Origin: Chrysoporthe austroafricana
Taxonomy: Eukaryota > Ascomycota > Sordariomycetes > Diaporthales > Cryphonectriaceae
Direction: 5' to 3'
Assembly (NCBI GenBank): GCA_001051155.2
Contig: JYIP02000015.1
Location: 62,001-126,000 of the forward strand
Length of the DNA stretch: 64,000 nucleotides
In this document: in pieces, positions 27,406 to 39,311 of the stretch
How positions within the stretch are numbered: the stretch's first letter is position 1
How the letters are laid out: the number at the start of each line of letters is the position of its first letter
Translations under genes and position numbers: made by a program
Notes under the pieces: generated by a model
The model's input: the letters and a program-made list of their open reading frames with translations, nothing else
Database searches by the model: none
What the model was told of the DNA's origin: nothing

Positions 27406-28400
27406 TGCGAATAATTGCAATTTTCGTATATAGCTTTTTTTCAAATTTTTATTAATATATTTCCTGAATGTTTCGAATTTTGCTTGGTTAAGCTTATAAA
27501 TAGAGTAATTCTGTAATTTCGTCCTTTTTTTTAGCGGAATCTTATAATTAAAAGGGCCGTATTCTAATAAACCGGTATCGAATTTCTTTTGCTATAGTTT
27601 CTTGAATTTATAATATTCCTTTAATATATTCTTAAATTCAAGTAACAATCTTTCCTCGTCTTCTGAAATTTGAAAGAATAAAAAGTACTATTAAGCGTAT
27701 TTTATTTCGTTTATTTCCTATTATTATTTTCGGGGTTTAATTTCCGGTAGTTTTGAGTATTTATCTCGTATTAGCCCAAACTTCTTCCCGTAATCTTTCT
27801 GTATTTATTATTTTGGAAGCGATATTTCTTTATAATTCTATAGCTTATATAGCTTTATAACGCTTTGCGCTAAATCGATTTTCTATTAATCGCTAATTGC
27901 TTGAATTCCTAATCCGTTTTTAACTTGTATTTGTAAATTCGAAATATTTATAACCTTTCCTTATCTTTTAGCAAATCTTTCTGCTTTAAAAGTATATCTG
28001 AGCTTATTTGAGCGCATATTATTAATGCTATTTTCAGTAATTAGAATTTTCCTTTTTCCGTTAATTATAATTCTTTTAGTAAATACGGCTTATTCTTATA
28101 AAATTTGGCCAATAATTTAATTAATTCGAAAGTTATGCTTTTTAAGCCAAGGTATTCCTAAAATTAATTCGTATTATACTATATTTATAATATCAAAAAT
28201 AGTATTTGTTATAAAGCTTTAAATTGAAATAAGTAAATAATCAGTTTCTATATCGATTATATTAAAATTGTATACGACCGCTTTTCTTTTTATAGTATTG
28301 AGTTTATAAAAATTCTTTTTTTATATTTAAAGGATTCGTTCTTTATTAACGACTTCTAGCAAAATAAAATTTCTTTGTATGCTGCTATCCAATAAAGCGC
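27406..28400 (-). pseudogene. Element E pol N-terminal part (RT start and protease)
   Basis: Minus-strand pol fragment cut by element D inside RT. The RT start aligns with A, C and F at about 27406-27700, and the protease remnant lies near 28060-28400. RT catalytic core, RNase H and integrase should continue beyond the left window edge. Confidence 0.72.
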
Positions 28401-30460
28401 TATATTATTGCCCGTTAATATATGCGTTTAATATAATATATTTCTCGTTTTCTTTCGTAATCGCGCATAGGGACCTCGTAATCCTAATCGGCTATTATTC
28501 CGTTATAAGCAATCCTTCCTTTTTGGGGTATTCTGAGCTTTTTTCGCTATTTGCTTTGCTAGCCTTTGCGCTTAGTTTTGGCTATATTGCTTTGCTTTCT
28601 TAGCTTTTTGCAATCGATATTATTCTTTAGCCTTATTTTGCATATAAATAGAGTATGCTATAATATAATATTGCTCTTATATCGTTTTCCTTTAAATGCA
28701 TTTCTATAGATAATTGTCGGGTAGTTTAATATAAGCATTATTGTTCTTAATATGCAAGACTTTTCTATATCTTTCTTAAGATTCTATAATAGATTGGATT
28801 AATTAATCCCATTCCCTAATTGGGAACCAATTATATTTAACTTTCTTATTAAAATATATCCGGCAGTTATAATAAACGCAATATATCCAGGCAAGTTCGT
28901 AATAACGAGAGTATAAATAACTAATCCTTTTATTTTCTTAAGGTTTGTATTCGCTATTCTAGAATAGAATGCTTTGGAAGAGTTCCTATAATATAAGCCC
29001 GTAAACGAGGTGCTCAATTTTCGTATGCTTAAACATCCAGCTATTCTGCTTAAGTCGCTATTTCGCATGCTAAATAGCCGTCTCTTCTGTTTCTATATAG
29101 AGTTCTTTTTCGAACGTAAGGGTTAGTAAGTTATCCGGCTATCTGTTATACAGCGCTATTTCTTTCAGTATAGCACTGGGTATGGGTATTTCTATTTTTT
29201 AATTGCCGAATTCCTTTTCTATTATTGCGTTTTACTATCGTTCGAAATAGTAATTTAAAGGGAACTTTCTTAAATCTTTCTCCTTAGCGTTCAAATAGTT
29301 GCTTAAATAGTTAGAATCGCTACTATTTATAGCCGTATCGTAAATAAAGCTTTTCTTTTTTATAGCGAATTATTTCTATCTTTTAAGTTTGCATAAAAAT
29401 TATTTTAAACCTTTTTTTGCCGAAAAGTGCAATAAGCAATAATTTTAGTAATAAGCTATCCAGCTTATATTACCGTAATCAGAGTTTGCTGCTTATTCCG
29501 ATAGGATATTATTATCCAGCTAATTGGGTTTTTATTATTAAACGATATTAATTTATCTTTCCGGGATTGCTTTCCAATCTTGCTTTTTCTTTTCTTAATA
29601 GCAATTGCGCGCAATATAGCTTTTCTTGCCGCAATTATAATAAATAATTCCCTTATATTATTTTCGTATTAAAGTATTTAATTCTATAAGTTTAGTATAT
29701 ATTATATTTAAATAAGCCGTATTATTTTAAATTTTTTATTAAAACTTGCGCTTTCCCGAATTAAGTTAATATTTTAAAGCATTATTATAGTTCCTTTATC
29801 GTTATTAGCGCTTTTCGTAAAGTCGGTTATTAATGCGGACTGTTTTATTAATAAACTTATTGAGTTTTTCGAATTAATCTTTTTTATAAAGCTTATCCTT
29901 AATTTTTTTTTTAAATCCCGTATAATAAGTATCTATAAAAGGTTCGTTTTCATAATTGAAATAAATAATAATCTGCCGAAACTTAGCCATATAGTTTGCA
30001 GCTAAGCTAGTTTATTGTAATATCTCTAATTGCTATATTGCAATACGTTTCTTATCCGGGTCTTTAAAAGTTTTAATAAAGGCCGATTCAAAATTGGCAT
30101 AGCGCTAGAAAATGCGTTTGGTATTCTCGGAACGGAAATCCTTATTGTTATTTAAGTAATTACGGAAGGTTAGCTCTTATTACTGAAAGGCTGTCCTTTC
30201 GAAACGGCTTCCCGCGAAATTAATCTTATCGTAAATAATCCTGAACTGAATGCCGTAATGCTTGAAATAAGCTTTAAGCTAAATCAAGAAGGCTTAGAAG
30301 TTTCTTTAAATGCTTTTATAAAGCTTAGGCTTATCAAGCTTAAAAGCTTTAGCTTATTAAAAGGCATTAAAGCGGAAAATCTCATTCTTAACTTCTTCAA
30401 GCTGCTAATATAGGGCTATATTTTATTACTGGAGCTATTCGTTAATAAAGATAGTTAAAG
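28400..30460 (-). pseudogene. Element E gag remnant
   Basis: Minus-strand gag with a long C-terminal segment; the longest clean piece is 28799-29068 (GLYYRNSSKAF). A zinc-knuckle remnant is near 29600-29660 and the capsid-like part lies at about 29700-30460. It is truncated only by the F insertion in the leader. Confidence 0.68.
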
Positions 30461-30465
30461 CTTCT
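30461..30465. repeat. Target-site duplication of element F (left)
   Basis: cttct at 30461-30465 is repeated exactly at 45099-45103, flanking F on both sides. The sequence spanning the site reads uninterrupted in the equivalent leader of F. Confidence 0.9.
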
Positions 30466-30895
30466 TGTTATAAACGCTATTGCAATTCTGAAATAATTGC
30501 AAAGTTAAAGGGTTTATATTAATAAGAACAGTACTAAATATAGCTTTAAGACTTGGAAACGAAATCATTAAGTATTATAGGGTTTATAAGCCTTAAATAG
30601 CTATTAATAATAAAGTCCAATTGATATTTAAATTAATAACTGAAGAGCTATAATAATTTATCTAATAAATATCCTGTTTTTATATATCCAGCTTTTCAGT
30701 ACTGGATTTGCTAGATCTGTAACAAATCCTTAAATCTTAGATCTAATAGCTCTAGCGCAAATCCTTAAATCCTACTAACTTTAACCTTAGCTTACCTGAG
30801 CTATAGGAAGGGTATTATAAGTAAGGCTGCGGATAAAATGCCTATTTGCTTTCGTTCTTCCCTTATATGCTTTATTTCCTTACTGGGTTATAATA
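30466..30895 (-). repeat. Element F left (3') LTR
   Basis: 430-bp LTR starting TGTTATAA and ending GGTTATAATA. It pairs with 44669-45098. Confidence 0.9.
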
Positions 30896-31096
30896 TTATC
30901 CCCTTTCCAATCGGTTATTATCCTTAACAATTCTTGTAAGTAATCTTAGTTCGTTCGTATAGCTTATCGTGCTTTTCTAAACAGAATAAGTAATAGAATC
31001 TCAAAACTTAAATTTACTAATCTTTATTCTAATAAACGCAAGTAACGTAATTCCTTAATTTTTCGGATTATCCATTATGCCGTTATTATACGTCTT

Positions 31097-31591
31097 TATT
31101 CCTACTATAATCGCTTAAGGTTGGAAACTTGCGCAGTATCTAAGCAGGATTCGTCTTGCTATTTCAAGTATATTCAGTATAACTAGGCGAGCTGCGATAT
31201 TTTGGAGCCAACTAATACCGCGGAACTTTCATTCGCGTTCAACCAGTTTCAAAAACTAGAAGATAAAATTAAGAGTTTAGAGGACAAATTAATGCGGCCG
31301 CGGAAACAGAAACGGATATAGCGGGAGCGAATGGCTAAAGCGTTTTGTCGTGGCCTATCCAATCTCGAAAAATTAGAGAAACTAGAAGCCGAAAAGGCGG
31401 AAAAGGAATATCGCAAGGCCGAAACTGAGTATCGCATTCCAGAAATCTTAATTCCTGAAGGTTTTTTTCTTGAGGTTTTTGATCTGGATATAGTTTTGCA
31501 ATAATTTGGTCTTAATATTAACTGGTCCGCTATTAACCTGATTATAGGGCACGAAGCCGTGCCGGGTTTTTCTGGTTATTTTTCTAGCTAG
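31097..31591 (+). pseudogene. Antisense accessory gene of element F
   Basis: Plus-strand gene remnant between pol end and 3' LTR. The cysteine cluster occupies codons 31097 to 31195 with the spacing C-x2-C-x7-C-x9-C-x2-C-x7-C; positions 1, 2, 4 and 5 are now Tyr, and positions 3 and 6 remain Cys. A coiled-coil segment follows (QFQKLEDKIKSLEDKL near 31240-31290), then a Glu/Lys/Ala-rich helix and a short acidic-aromatic tail, ending at TAG 31589-31591. The frame is unbroken by indels over 495 nt, as in element C. Confidence 0.65.
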
Positions 31592-31960
31592 CTAGTTGGT
31601 TGCCTTTTCCAGTAATTTCTGAATGCTTGTTATATATTATTGAGGTTGCTAACTGGTTCCTAGCTATTTTCGCTCGAATAATATTTTTTTTATTTAATTA
31701 GATATTCTTTATGCTAAATTAATTCTCGATAACGGAAGATTCGTTCGATTTCGTATTCTGGTTTATTATTTTTGACTTATATGGATTTGTTTGTTATTGC
31801 TATTTTGGGCATTAGTTTAAGGAATAAGAGATAAAATATCGGGTAGATTCTTATTTTGTAAAGTAATACGAGTTCGAAATTAATATCCGAAATTTTCTTT
31901 AAGATTTTAAATAGGCCAAGTTTCTTATAGTTTAGCGAGTAAAAAGGTTTTATTATTTTG

Positions 31961-32408
31961 TATTATAAACCGATATGCAGGACCAGGGTGCGATACTTAA
32001 GCTACCCAGAAAAACGGTCCACTCAGTCCCAGGATTCTCAGGCCCAGCTGCAAAACCTGGCAAATGCTTATATAAGCTAAGGTCAGGATTAGATAAGATA
32101 AGGATTACTGGATTACTAAGTGAGCCAGTAAGCCAGGCTTACTAGTTTATTAGATAAGCCAGTAATCCTATATTGAAGAGCTTAGTATATAAAAACAGTA
32201 TAACTACTAGATAGATTATTATAGCTTTTCAGTTATTAATCTAAGTATCAATAGGACTTTACTATTAATAGTCGCTTAAAACTTATAAACTTTGCGTTAC
32301 TTAGTAAACCGTATTCCAATACTTAAGGCTTATACTTAGTACCGCTCTTGCTAGCATAAATCTCTTGATACTATAGCATATCCCAGGATTGCTGCAGCAT
32401 TTATAACA
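31961..32408 (+). repeat. Element B left (5') LTR
   Basis: 448-bp LTR ending TTATAACA with an intact CA; its start TATTATAA is decayed from TG. A TATA-like TATATAAG lies at 32069-32076, and a compound inverted repeat at about 32100-32175. Confidence 0.93.
32069..32076 (+). promoter_or_regulatory. TATA-like element in element B LTR
   Basis: TATATAAG about 109 bp into the LTR, also present in the right LTR (within gcttatataagc). The position fits a U3 promoter, but transcription cannot be seen from sequence. Confidence 0.4.
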
Positions 32409-32429
32409 TTTTGATAACTCTTATTCAAG

Positions 32430-34440
32430 AACGGTTCAATATATCCCCTTTGAACAATATCGGAATACGATAGCGTCCCAGATCCCGTCTTTTTCTAGCA
32501 ACCAGGCCTCCCAGGAAGGAAACCCGATTATCTTTACTAACGAACAATTCCAGAAACAAAATATGGCTCTGTACTAACAGCTCGAGGAAGTCAAGAACGA
32601 AGTCTTCCGCCTCAATGCCCTTCAGCAAGCCAAGGCTTTCAAACTTGATAAACCCGGACTCTATAAAGGCACTCGCAGGGATCTCCAGGCTTTCTTGACC
32701 CAATTCAAGGCCTATTTCAAGCATTACGGTACCCAGTTCAGGACTACTTATAACAAAATCGATTTCGCAGGAAGCCGACTCGAAAGAATAGCGCTCTAGT
32801 AATAGGAACTTACCTTTCGTAACTACCTGGATAACGATAACGCATTCCGTTCCGAGGATATTAAATATATCTTCTAATACTATTCCAATTTCGAAGAAGC
32901 CCTTATTAAGACTTTTGGAAATCCGGACGAATGACGCATTGCAATATAGCAATTGGAAGCATTTCGGCAAATAGGATTAGCAGCAAACTATACGGCCAAA
33001 TTCAAACAAATTATTGCCTATTTCGATTACGAAAACGAGCCCCTTATAGATGCTTATTATACAAGGCTTAAGGAAGAAATTAAAGACGAACTCTATAAAG
33101 AAAACCGACCCGAGGAATTTAATAAGTTTATTAATAAAGCCGTTCGTATCGATAATCGGCTTTACGAACGAAAACGATAACGATAAAAGAACTATAATAG
33201 TACTTTTCAATACCGACCCAACTCTGGGAAACGCAAGTTCCAGTACGGCAACCGGAATAATATAGCTCATTCGGGCACGATATATGCCGGACTTATAGAA
33301 CTTGACGCCCTTATACGGGAATAATGCAAGGGAATTACTTATTATAATTGCGGCAAGAAAGGGCATATTGCTCGCAATTGCTATCAAGAGAAAAAGAAGC
33401 GAGAATGGAAGCTAATTCCGGATAGACAGATCAATATCGCCTAGCGATAGGAACCCAATTAGCTGGATAATAATATCTTATTGGGATAAATAGCAAACTC
33501 TAATTATAGCAGCATAAGCTGGATAGCTTGCTATTAGGATTATTATTTATTGTATTTCTCGGCAAAAGAAGGCTTAGGATAATTCTTACGCAAACTTAAA
33601 AGATAGAGATAATTCGCTATAAGAAAAAAAAGCCCGCTTTATAATACGGCTATGAATAATAGCGATTCAGATTGCTCAAGCAACTTATTAATCGCCGGAA
33701 AAAAGGATTTAAGACAATTCCCCCTAAAAACATATTTCGACAAACGATAGGAAGCAATAGTAAAAAGAGAATTCGGTACTTTAAATGTAATAACGCTAAT
33801 ACTTAATGCTATAATAAAAGAAATAGCGCTACTAGACCGATAGCCAGATAACTTATTAACCCCTATATTCGAAAAAGAATCAGAGGAGCATAGCATCCCA
33901 AATACGAAATAGCTATAACAGAAGCATAGCGATTGGATAACCAAATATACAAAAGTTGAGCACTTTGTTTACGGGCTTATACTATAAGAACTCCTTTAAG
34001 GCATTCCGTTTCAGAATAGCGGATACAGACTTCAAGAAAATGGAAGGATTAGTTACTTATACCCTCGACATTATAAATTTGCTTAGATATATTGCGTATA
34101 CTATAACTGCTAGATATATTTTAGCAAGAAAATTAAATACAATTAGTTCCCAATTAGGGAATAGGATTAATTAGTCCAATCTATTATAGAATCTTAAGGG
34201 AAATATAGAAGCGTCTTGCATATCGAATATAATAACGCTTATATCGGACTACCCGATAATTATCTATAGAAATACGTTCAAGGAAAGACGATATGGGAAC
34301 GATGCTATATGGCAGCATATTCTATCCATATGCAAGATAAAGCCAGAGATTGGTACCGATTGCAAAAAGCCGAAAAGGCAAAGCAGCACGCCCAAAGCCA
34401 AGCAAGAAGATTGGCAAGGCAAGCAGCGAGATAAGTACAA
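32430..34440 (+). pseudogene. Element B gag
   Basis: Gag is readable in one frame from the leader to about 34440. A capsid-like region holds the clean piece 32953-33180 (AANYTAKFKQIIAYFDYENE). A CCHC knuckle follows at 33340-33387, reading YYNCGKKGHIARNC with the first Cys changed to Tyr. A long C-terminal part ends in a Lys/Ala/Gln-rich helix (KAEKAKQHAQSQARRLARQ, about 34370-34430). Pol lies in a different frame (offset -1), so pol was probably made by a -1 frameshift in the 34.38-34.45 kb overlap. RIP stops are fewer than in A or C. Confidence 0.75.
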
Positions 34441-37400
34441 AACGACCCAAAAGGAAAAAATCGCCTGTAAAGGGATAGCAGCCGATCAGGACTACAAGGT
34501 CCTTATATATCACTACAAAGAACAAAGAGGAATACATTATTTTGGACGCATATATTGAAAGGCAACGCTACGGCATACTATTAGATAGTAGCGCATAAGG
34601 AAATTTTATCTTGCCGAAAGTTATCAATAGGAAACGAATTCCCTGGACGCAAAAGAAAAATCCTTACAGACTCAATACTATAAAAAGAAAGGCAATAGCA
34701 TATAATTTCGGAATAATCGATAAAAAGACTAATTACTTGCCTATTATAATCCAAGGCCTTATAACGAATATTACTTTCAACATTACAAATACGGCATAAT
34801 ACGAGTTAATCTTAAGAATACTATAGCTTAAAGAGCATAACCCTTATATCGATTGAATTACTGGCCAGATTTTATAAGAACTAGCCGTACTTACTGAAAA
34901 GGTTGCAATTAACGGAAAAGGGAAAGTCCTAATTACTAAGGACAGTACCAGAAATATACGCTCAAACAGGCTCAAATATACTTTTAAGGCGGTAGCATTT
35001 GCTAAACGACAAGGAAGGGTTACGGATACTTCGAACTTACAAGCACAAGTTAAGGACGGATTAAGAATTCAAGCGATTAGCGGTTAGCAAAAGACTAATC
35101 CGATACAGAGCGATACGAAATTATATAGACTATAGAACTATAAGGAAATTCAGCTTCCAATACGAAAAGACCACGAAGAAAGATTCGGCCTTACAAACGG
35201 CAAATACCCGAAGCTACCAGAAACTGGGATATACAAATAAAAGAAAGAAGCAACAGAAGAAAAATACGCTTAATAGTACTTTCTGTTCTTCCAGATCGCG
35301 GAAAACGAAAAAGGACTACTACCAGAACTTAAGAACGTACCACGAGAATACTATAAGTTTAAGAAACTATAGCAAGGAAAGTTCGATACCGGTTTACTAG
35401 AATACGGCCCTTTTGACTATAAGATCTTACTAAAAGAAAGAATAAAACTCAAGAATTATCCTATTTACAAACTCGATTAAGCAAAACTCGAGGCATTTAG
35501 GGAATATATCGACGAAAACTTAAAGAGAAGCTATATACGGAAATTACGATTACTAGCAAGATACCTAATCCTATTCGTACTTAAGAAGAATAGCAAATTA
35601 CGACTATATATGGATTATAGATAGCTTAACGATATTACGATTAAGAACCGCTATCCTTTGCCCCTGATAGGAGAAATGCGAGACCGGCTAATAAGAACAA
35701 ACTGGTTTATTACGCTCGACCTCAAAGAAAGATATTACTATATCCGAATTAAAGAAAACGATATCTGGAAAATAGCATTCAGGACTCGCTACGGACATTT
35801 CGAATACGTAATCTTACTTTTCGGACTAATTAACGCGCCCGTATCTTTCCAGGAAATAATTAATAATATTTTCCGCGAATACTTGAATACTATCGTTATT
35901 ATCTACTTTAATAATATCCTTATCTATTTAAAAGATCTCGAATCCTATAAATAGTATATGCGGCAAGTATTTCAGACTTTATAGGATAATAAATTCTTAA
36001 TCGAATTAAGCAAATGCTATTTCTATTAGCAAAAAGTCAATTATTTCGGCTATACGATAGAGCTAGGCAAAATTAGCATGCAAAAAGACAAAATCCAGGC
36101 AATAAAAGAATAGCTTATATTAGAAAAAACAAAAGAAGTTAGAATATTCTTCGGCTATGCTAACTTTTACTAATAATTCGTTCGGAATTATAGCAAAATT
36201 ATACGCCCCCTTACGGACTTTACGAAGAAAGACTAAAGGTTCGAATGGATATAAGAAGCATAAGAAGCATTCGACAAAATCAAGAAACGGGTAATATTAG
36301 AGCTTATATTCTGTAAAGCAAACCCAAACAAACTTTTCGAAATCGAAACTGATATATCAGATTATGCATTAAGAAGACAATTAGGCTAACGAGACGATTA
36401 AGGATGCTTCAGGATTGTAAGCAATTTCTCGAAAAAACTAAACGGCCCAGAACTCAATTACGGCATCCCGGATAAGGAATTGATAGCAATTATGAAAGCA
36501 TTCGAAAAATAGCAGTACTACTTGATCGGAACAAAATACTAGATTATAATGCATTCTGACTACAAGAACCTAATAACATTTATAATAACAAAAGTCCTGA
36601 ATAAATAACAGGTCAGGTAAGCGGAATTCTTTTTACAATTTGACTTAAAAATCGTCTATTGCAAAAGATTAGAAAACGGCAAAGCGGATATATTTAGCAA
36701 ACGATCAGATTATTAAAATAATAAATTAAGAGAATTACAAAATATCTTTCGATAAGATAAGGACGGTAACCTTATAAATGAAGCCAGAAAACTTAATATA
36801 ATTATTAAAATTAATAATAACGAAATAAAATTAAGAAATATAATTTCCGAAAAACAGAACGAATATATACGAAATATATATAGCGTACTAGCATACGGCT
36901 ATTAAGGAATCAGAGCTACGTACGAGAGAGTTAAGAAATATTGGAATCCTTTAAGATTGAAAAAAAGGATTGAAAAAATCTTATAAGAATGCAATAATTG
37001 CAAGAAGAATAAAATCGAATATTATAAGCCTTATAGACTGCTCTAACCATTTCTCATCTCAAAAGCAGTTTGGCAATCTATTAGCTAAGACTTTATTACT
37101 AAGCTGCCCCTTTTACAAGAACCTTTAACTAAAATATAATACGATAGCATCCTAATAGTAATTTGCAAACTAAGTAAATATGCTTATTTCCTTTTATATA
37201 AAAAAAGCAGCATAGCAGAAGATTTTGCATATATATTCCTGAGAATAGTTATAGCTAATTATAGCATGCTTAAGGAAATCATTTCCGATAAAGATAGGAA
37301 GTTCGCATCCAATTTCTGGATATCGCTTATAAAACTACTTGGAACGCAATAAAAGATATCCATAGCATTTCACTTACAAACGGATAGACAAACAGAACGG

Positions 37401-38150
37401 ACGAATCAGATTGTAAAATAATACTTGCAGCACTATATAAACTATAAATAAGATAATTGGGTTAACTTATTACCTCTAGCACAGTTCGCATATAATAGCG
37501 CAAATACAAATACGATAAAGAAATTACCATTCTACGCACTATACGGCTATAACCCGACAGCTTATTACGACGAATTATTAGGAACAAATGCAGAAATGGC
37601 AGAAAAATGAATCAAAAAGATCAAGAAGACCCAGAAAGAACTTCAGAAAGAACTGAAATTTGTATAACAAAAAATAACGAAATACGCTAACTCCAAAAGA
37701 ATTAAGGGACCAATTCTGCAAGAAGGAGATAAAGTCTACCTCGTTCGACGAAAAGAATATATCAAAACAACCAGACCCTCCCACTCGCTGGACTACAAAA
37801 AACTTAGACCATTCAAAATCCTAAAGAAAATCTCGGATATCAATTTCGAACTCGCACTACCTTACGGAATGAAAATCTACCCGGTTTTTCACATTTCACT
37901 TCTTGAACCCATACCCAAGATAGCCGAAATAGACAATATAGCACAAGTAGAAAGCAACGAACTAGAATACGAAATGGAACGAATCCTCAAGCATCGAGGA
38001 CTAGCGAATCTCAGAGAATATCTAATCAAATGGAAAGGATACCACTCAAGCGAAAATAGCTAGGAATTAACCAAAAACCTGGCTAACGCGAAATAAGCCT
38101 TCCAAATCTACTGAAAGAAAGCAGCTACCAGTCAGCGCTCAGTACTGGAA
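34380..38150 (+). pseudogene. Element B pol (protease, RT, RNase H, integrase, chromodomain)
   Basis: The best preserved pol in the nest. Protease is at about 34560-34860 (LLDSSA where an active site D-S-G-A is expected). RT is at 35440-36100, including 35658-35954. RNase H is at about 36240-36700, the integrase zinc region near 36985-37015, integrase core at 37130-37420 (ISDKDRKF), GPY/F at 37740-37920 and chromodomain at 37925-38060 (EYLIKWKGYHSSENS). The RT active site reads YFNN at 35904-35915, with both Asp lost. Pol ends near the stop of the antisense gene, so the two genes are tail to tail. Confidence 0.88.
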
Positions 38151-38181
38151 TAAGTAAATGACCAGTCGGGAGACCTACCAA

Positions 38182-38844
38182 TCAACCAGAAGGACGGTCG
38201 ATACCAGAAAAACCGCCCGCGTTCCCAGGCCTAATTTCTAGAACGGCAGCAGACCAATCAACCTCAGAACCAAACTATTGCAAAGCAGCCTCAAAATCGA
38301 AACTCTTAGGAAAGGGACCCTCAGGAACGAAAGGCTCCGTAACGCGATACTCGGCCTCGGCTTCGCAACGCTCCTCCTTAGCCTCTTCGGCTTCCAACCT
38401 CTCTAATTCCTCCATACTATCAATCCCCCGGCAGACAGCCCGCATTATCTTCTCGTACTATATACGCTTTTGATATCGAAAACGAAAAACTTTCTCTTCC
38501 GCCGCTTCCAATTTATCTTCTAGCTTCTTATAATAAGAAGCCATCTTGCGCAGCTTATTGGGAATAACGCCCAATATATCGTAACGGGAACGATTGAGCC
38601 GTACGCATTCCGAATAACGAGAAGAATCTCGTTCAGAAACCTGGCAAACCGGAATACTATAGCTCTTACAAAAAGAACAAGAAGGCATTTGAATAGCATA
38701 TTGAAGAATCGCTTCTAGAAGAGAATTACGACGCTGGGTCTTGAGCGAACGATTCTTTTGTACCCTACTCGACATTCTGATTAGGAAGGCACGATAAATA
38801 GAAAAAGAACTAAGGAAGCTTACAGAAATTGATAAGGATATCAA
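38182..38844 (-). pseudogene. Antisense accessory gene of element B (Zn2Cys6-like + coiled coil)
   Basis: The best preserved copy of the opposite-strand gene: 221 codons in one frame from ATG 38844 to TGA 38182-38184, with only two in-frame TAG codons. The first ends the open 128-residue part and the second is near residue 193. The cysteine cluster starts at residue 56 (CSFC) with spacing C-x2-C-x7-C-x9-C-x2-C-x7-C; residues 56, 59, 67 and 80 are Cys, 77 and 88 are Tyr. Heptad-like helices follow (KLEDKLEAAEEKVFRF, then MEELERLEAEEAKEER). The tail is acidic and aromatic. The cluster spacing resembles fungal Zn(II)2Cys6 DNA-binding domains. A regulator or chromatin factor of the element is an inference. 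Confidence 0.75.
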
Positions 38845-38863
38845 CCGATAAGGCGAAGGATAA

Positions 38864-39311
38864 TATTATGAACCGATATGCAAGACCAGAGTGCAATACC
38901 CAAGCTACCCAGAAAAACGATCCATTTAGTCCTAGGATTCTCAAGCCTAGCTGCAAAACTTAGCAAATGCTTATATAAGCTAAAGTCAGGATTAGATAAG
39001 ATAAGGATTACTGGATTACCAAGTAAGCCGGTAAGCCAGGCTTACCAGCTTATTAAATAAGCCAGTAATCCTATACTGAAGAGTTTGGTATATAAGAACG
39101 GTATAACTATTAGATAGATTACTATAGCTTTTCAGTTATTAATCTAAGTATCAATAGGATTCTACTATTAATAATCGCTTAAGACTTATAAACTTTGCAT
39201 TACTCAGTAAACCGTATTTCAATATTCAAGGCTTATATTTAGTACCGCTCTTGCTAGTATAAATCTCTTAATATTATAGCATATCCTAAGATTGCTGCAG
39301 CGTTTATAACA
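38864..39311 (+). repeat. Element B right (3') LTR
   Basis: 448-bp LTR identical in length to 31961-32408, differing by scattered transitions. It holds nested inverted repeats: outer 39004-39014 with 39062-39072, inner 39030-39037 with 39039-39046. Confidence 0.93.
39004..39072. repeat. Compound hairpin in element B LTR
   Basis: Outer arms aggattactgg and ccagtaatcct pair perfectly. An inner 17-bp palindrome ggtaagcc-a-ggcttacc sits between them. The other LTR groups have different sequences but also palindromes at this place. Confidence 0.7.

Larger units (their letters stand above)
31961..39311 (+). mobile_element. Gypsy element B, complete, youngest insertion (inside F)
   Basis: A 7351-bp Ty3/gypsy element on the plus strand with two LTRs of exactly 448 bp (31961-32408 and 38864-39311). 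The perfect 5-bp target duplication is ttttg (31956-31960 and 39312-39316). F's sequence is continuous across it: ...ttattattttg, then atatattctttttgtcg. Order is 5' LTR, gag, pol, antisense gene, 3' LTR. The 3' LTR is preceded by a purine-rich tract (aaggcgaagga, 38851-38861). No TGG-type primer site directly follows the 5' LTR; the sequence there is ttttgataactcttattc. Confidence 0.95.

Noticed and set aside
32425..32970. 181-codon minus-strand ORF in element B
   Set aside because: Opposite to gag; the plus strand reads as capsid-like gag continuing to a CCHC knuckle, and this ORF is not kept in other copies.
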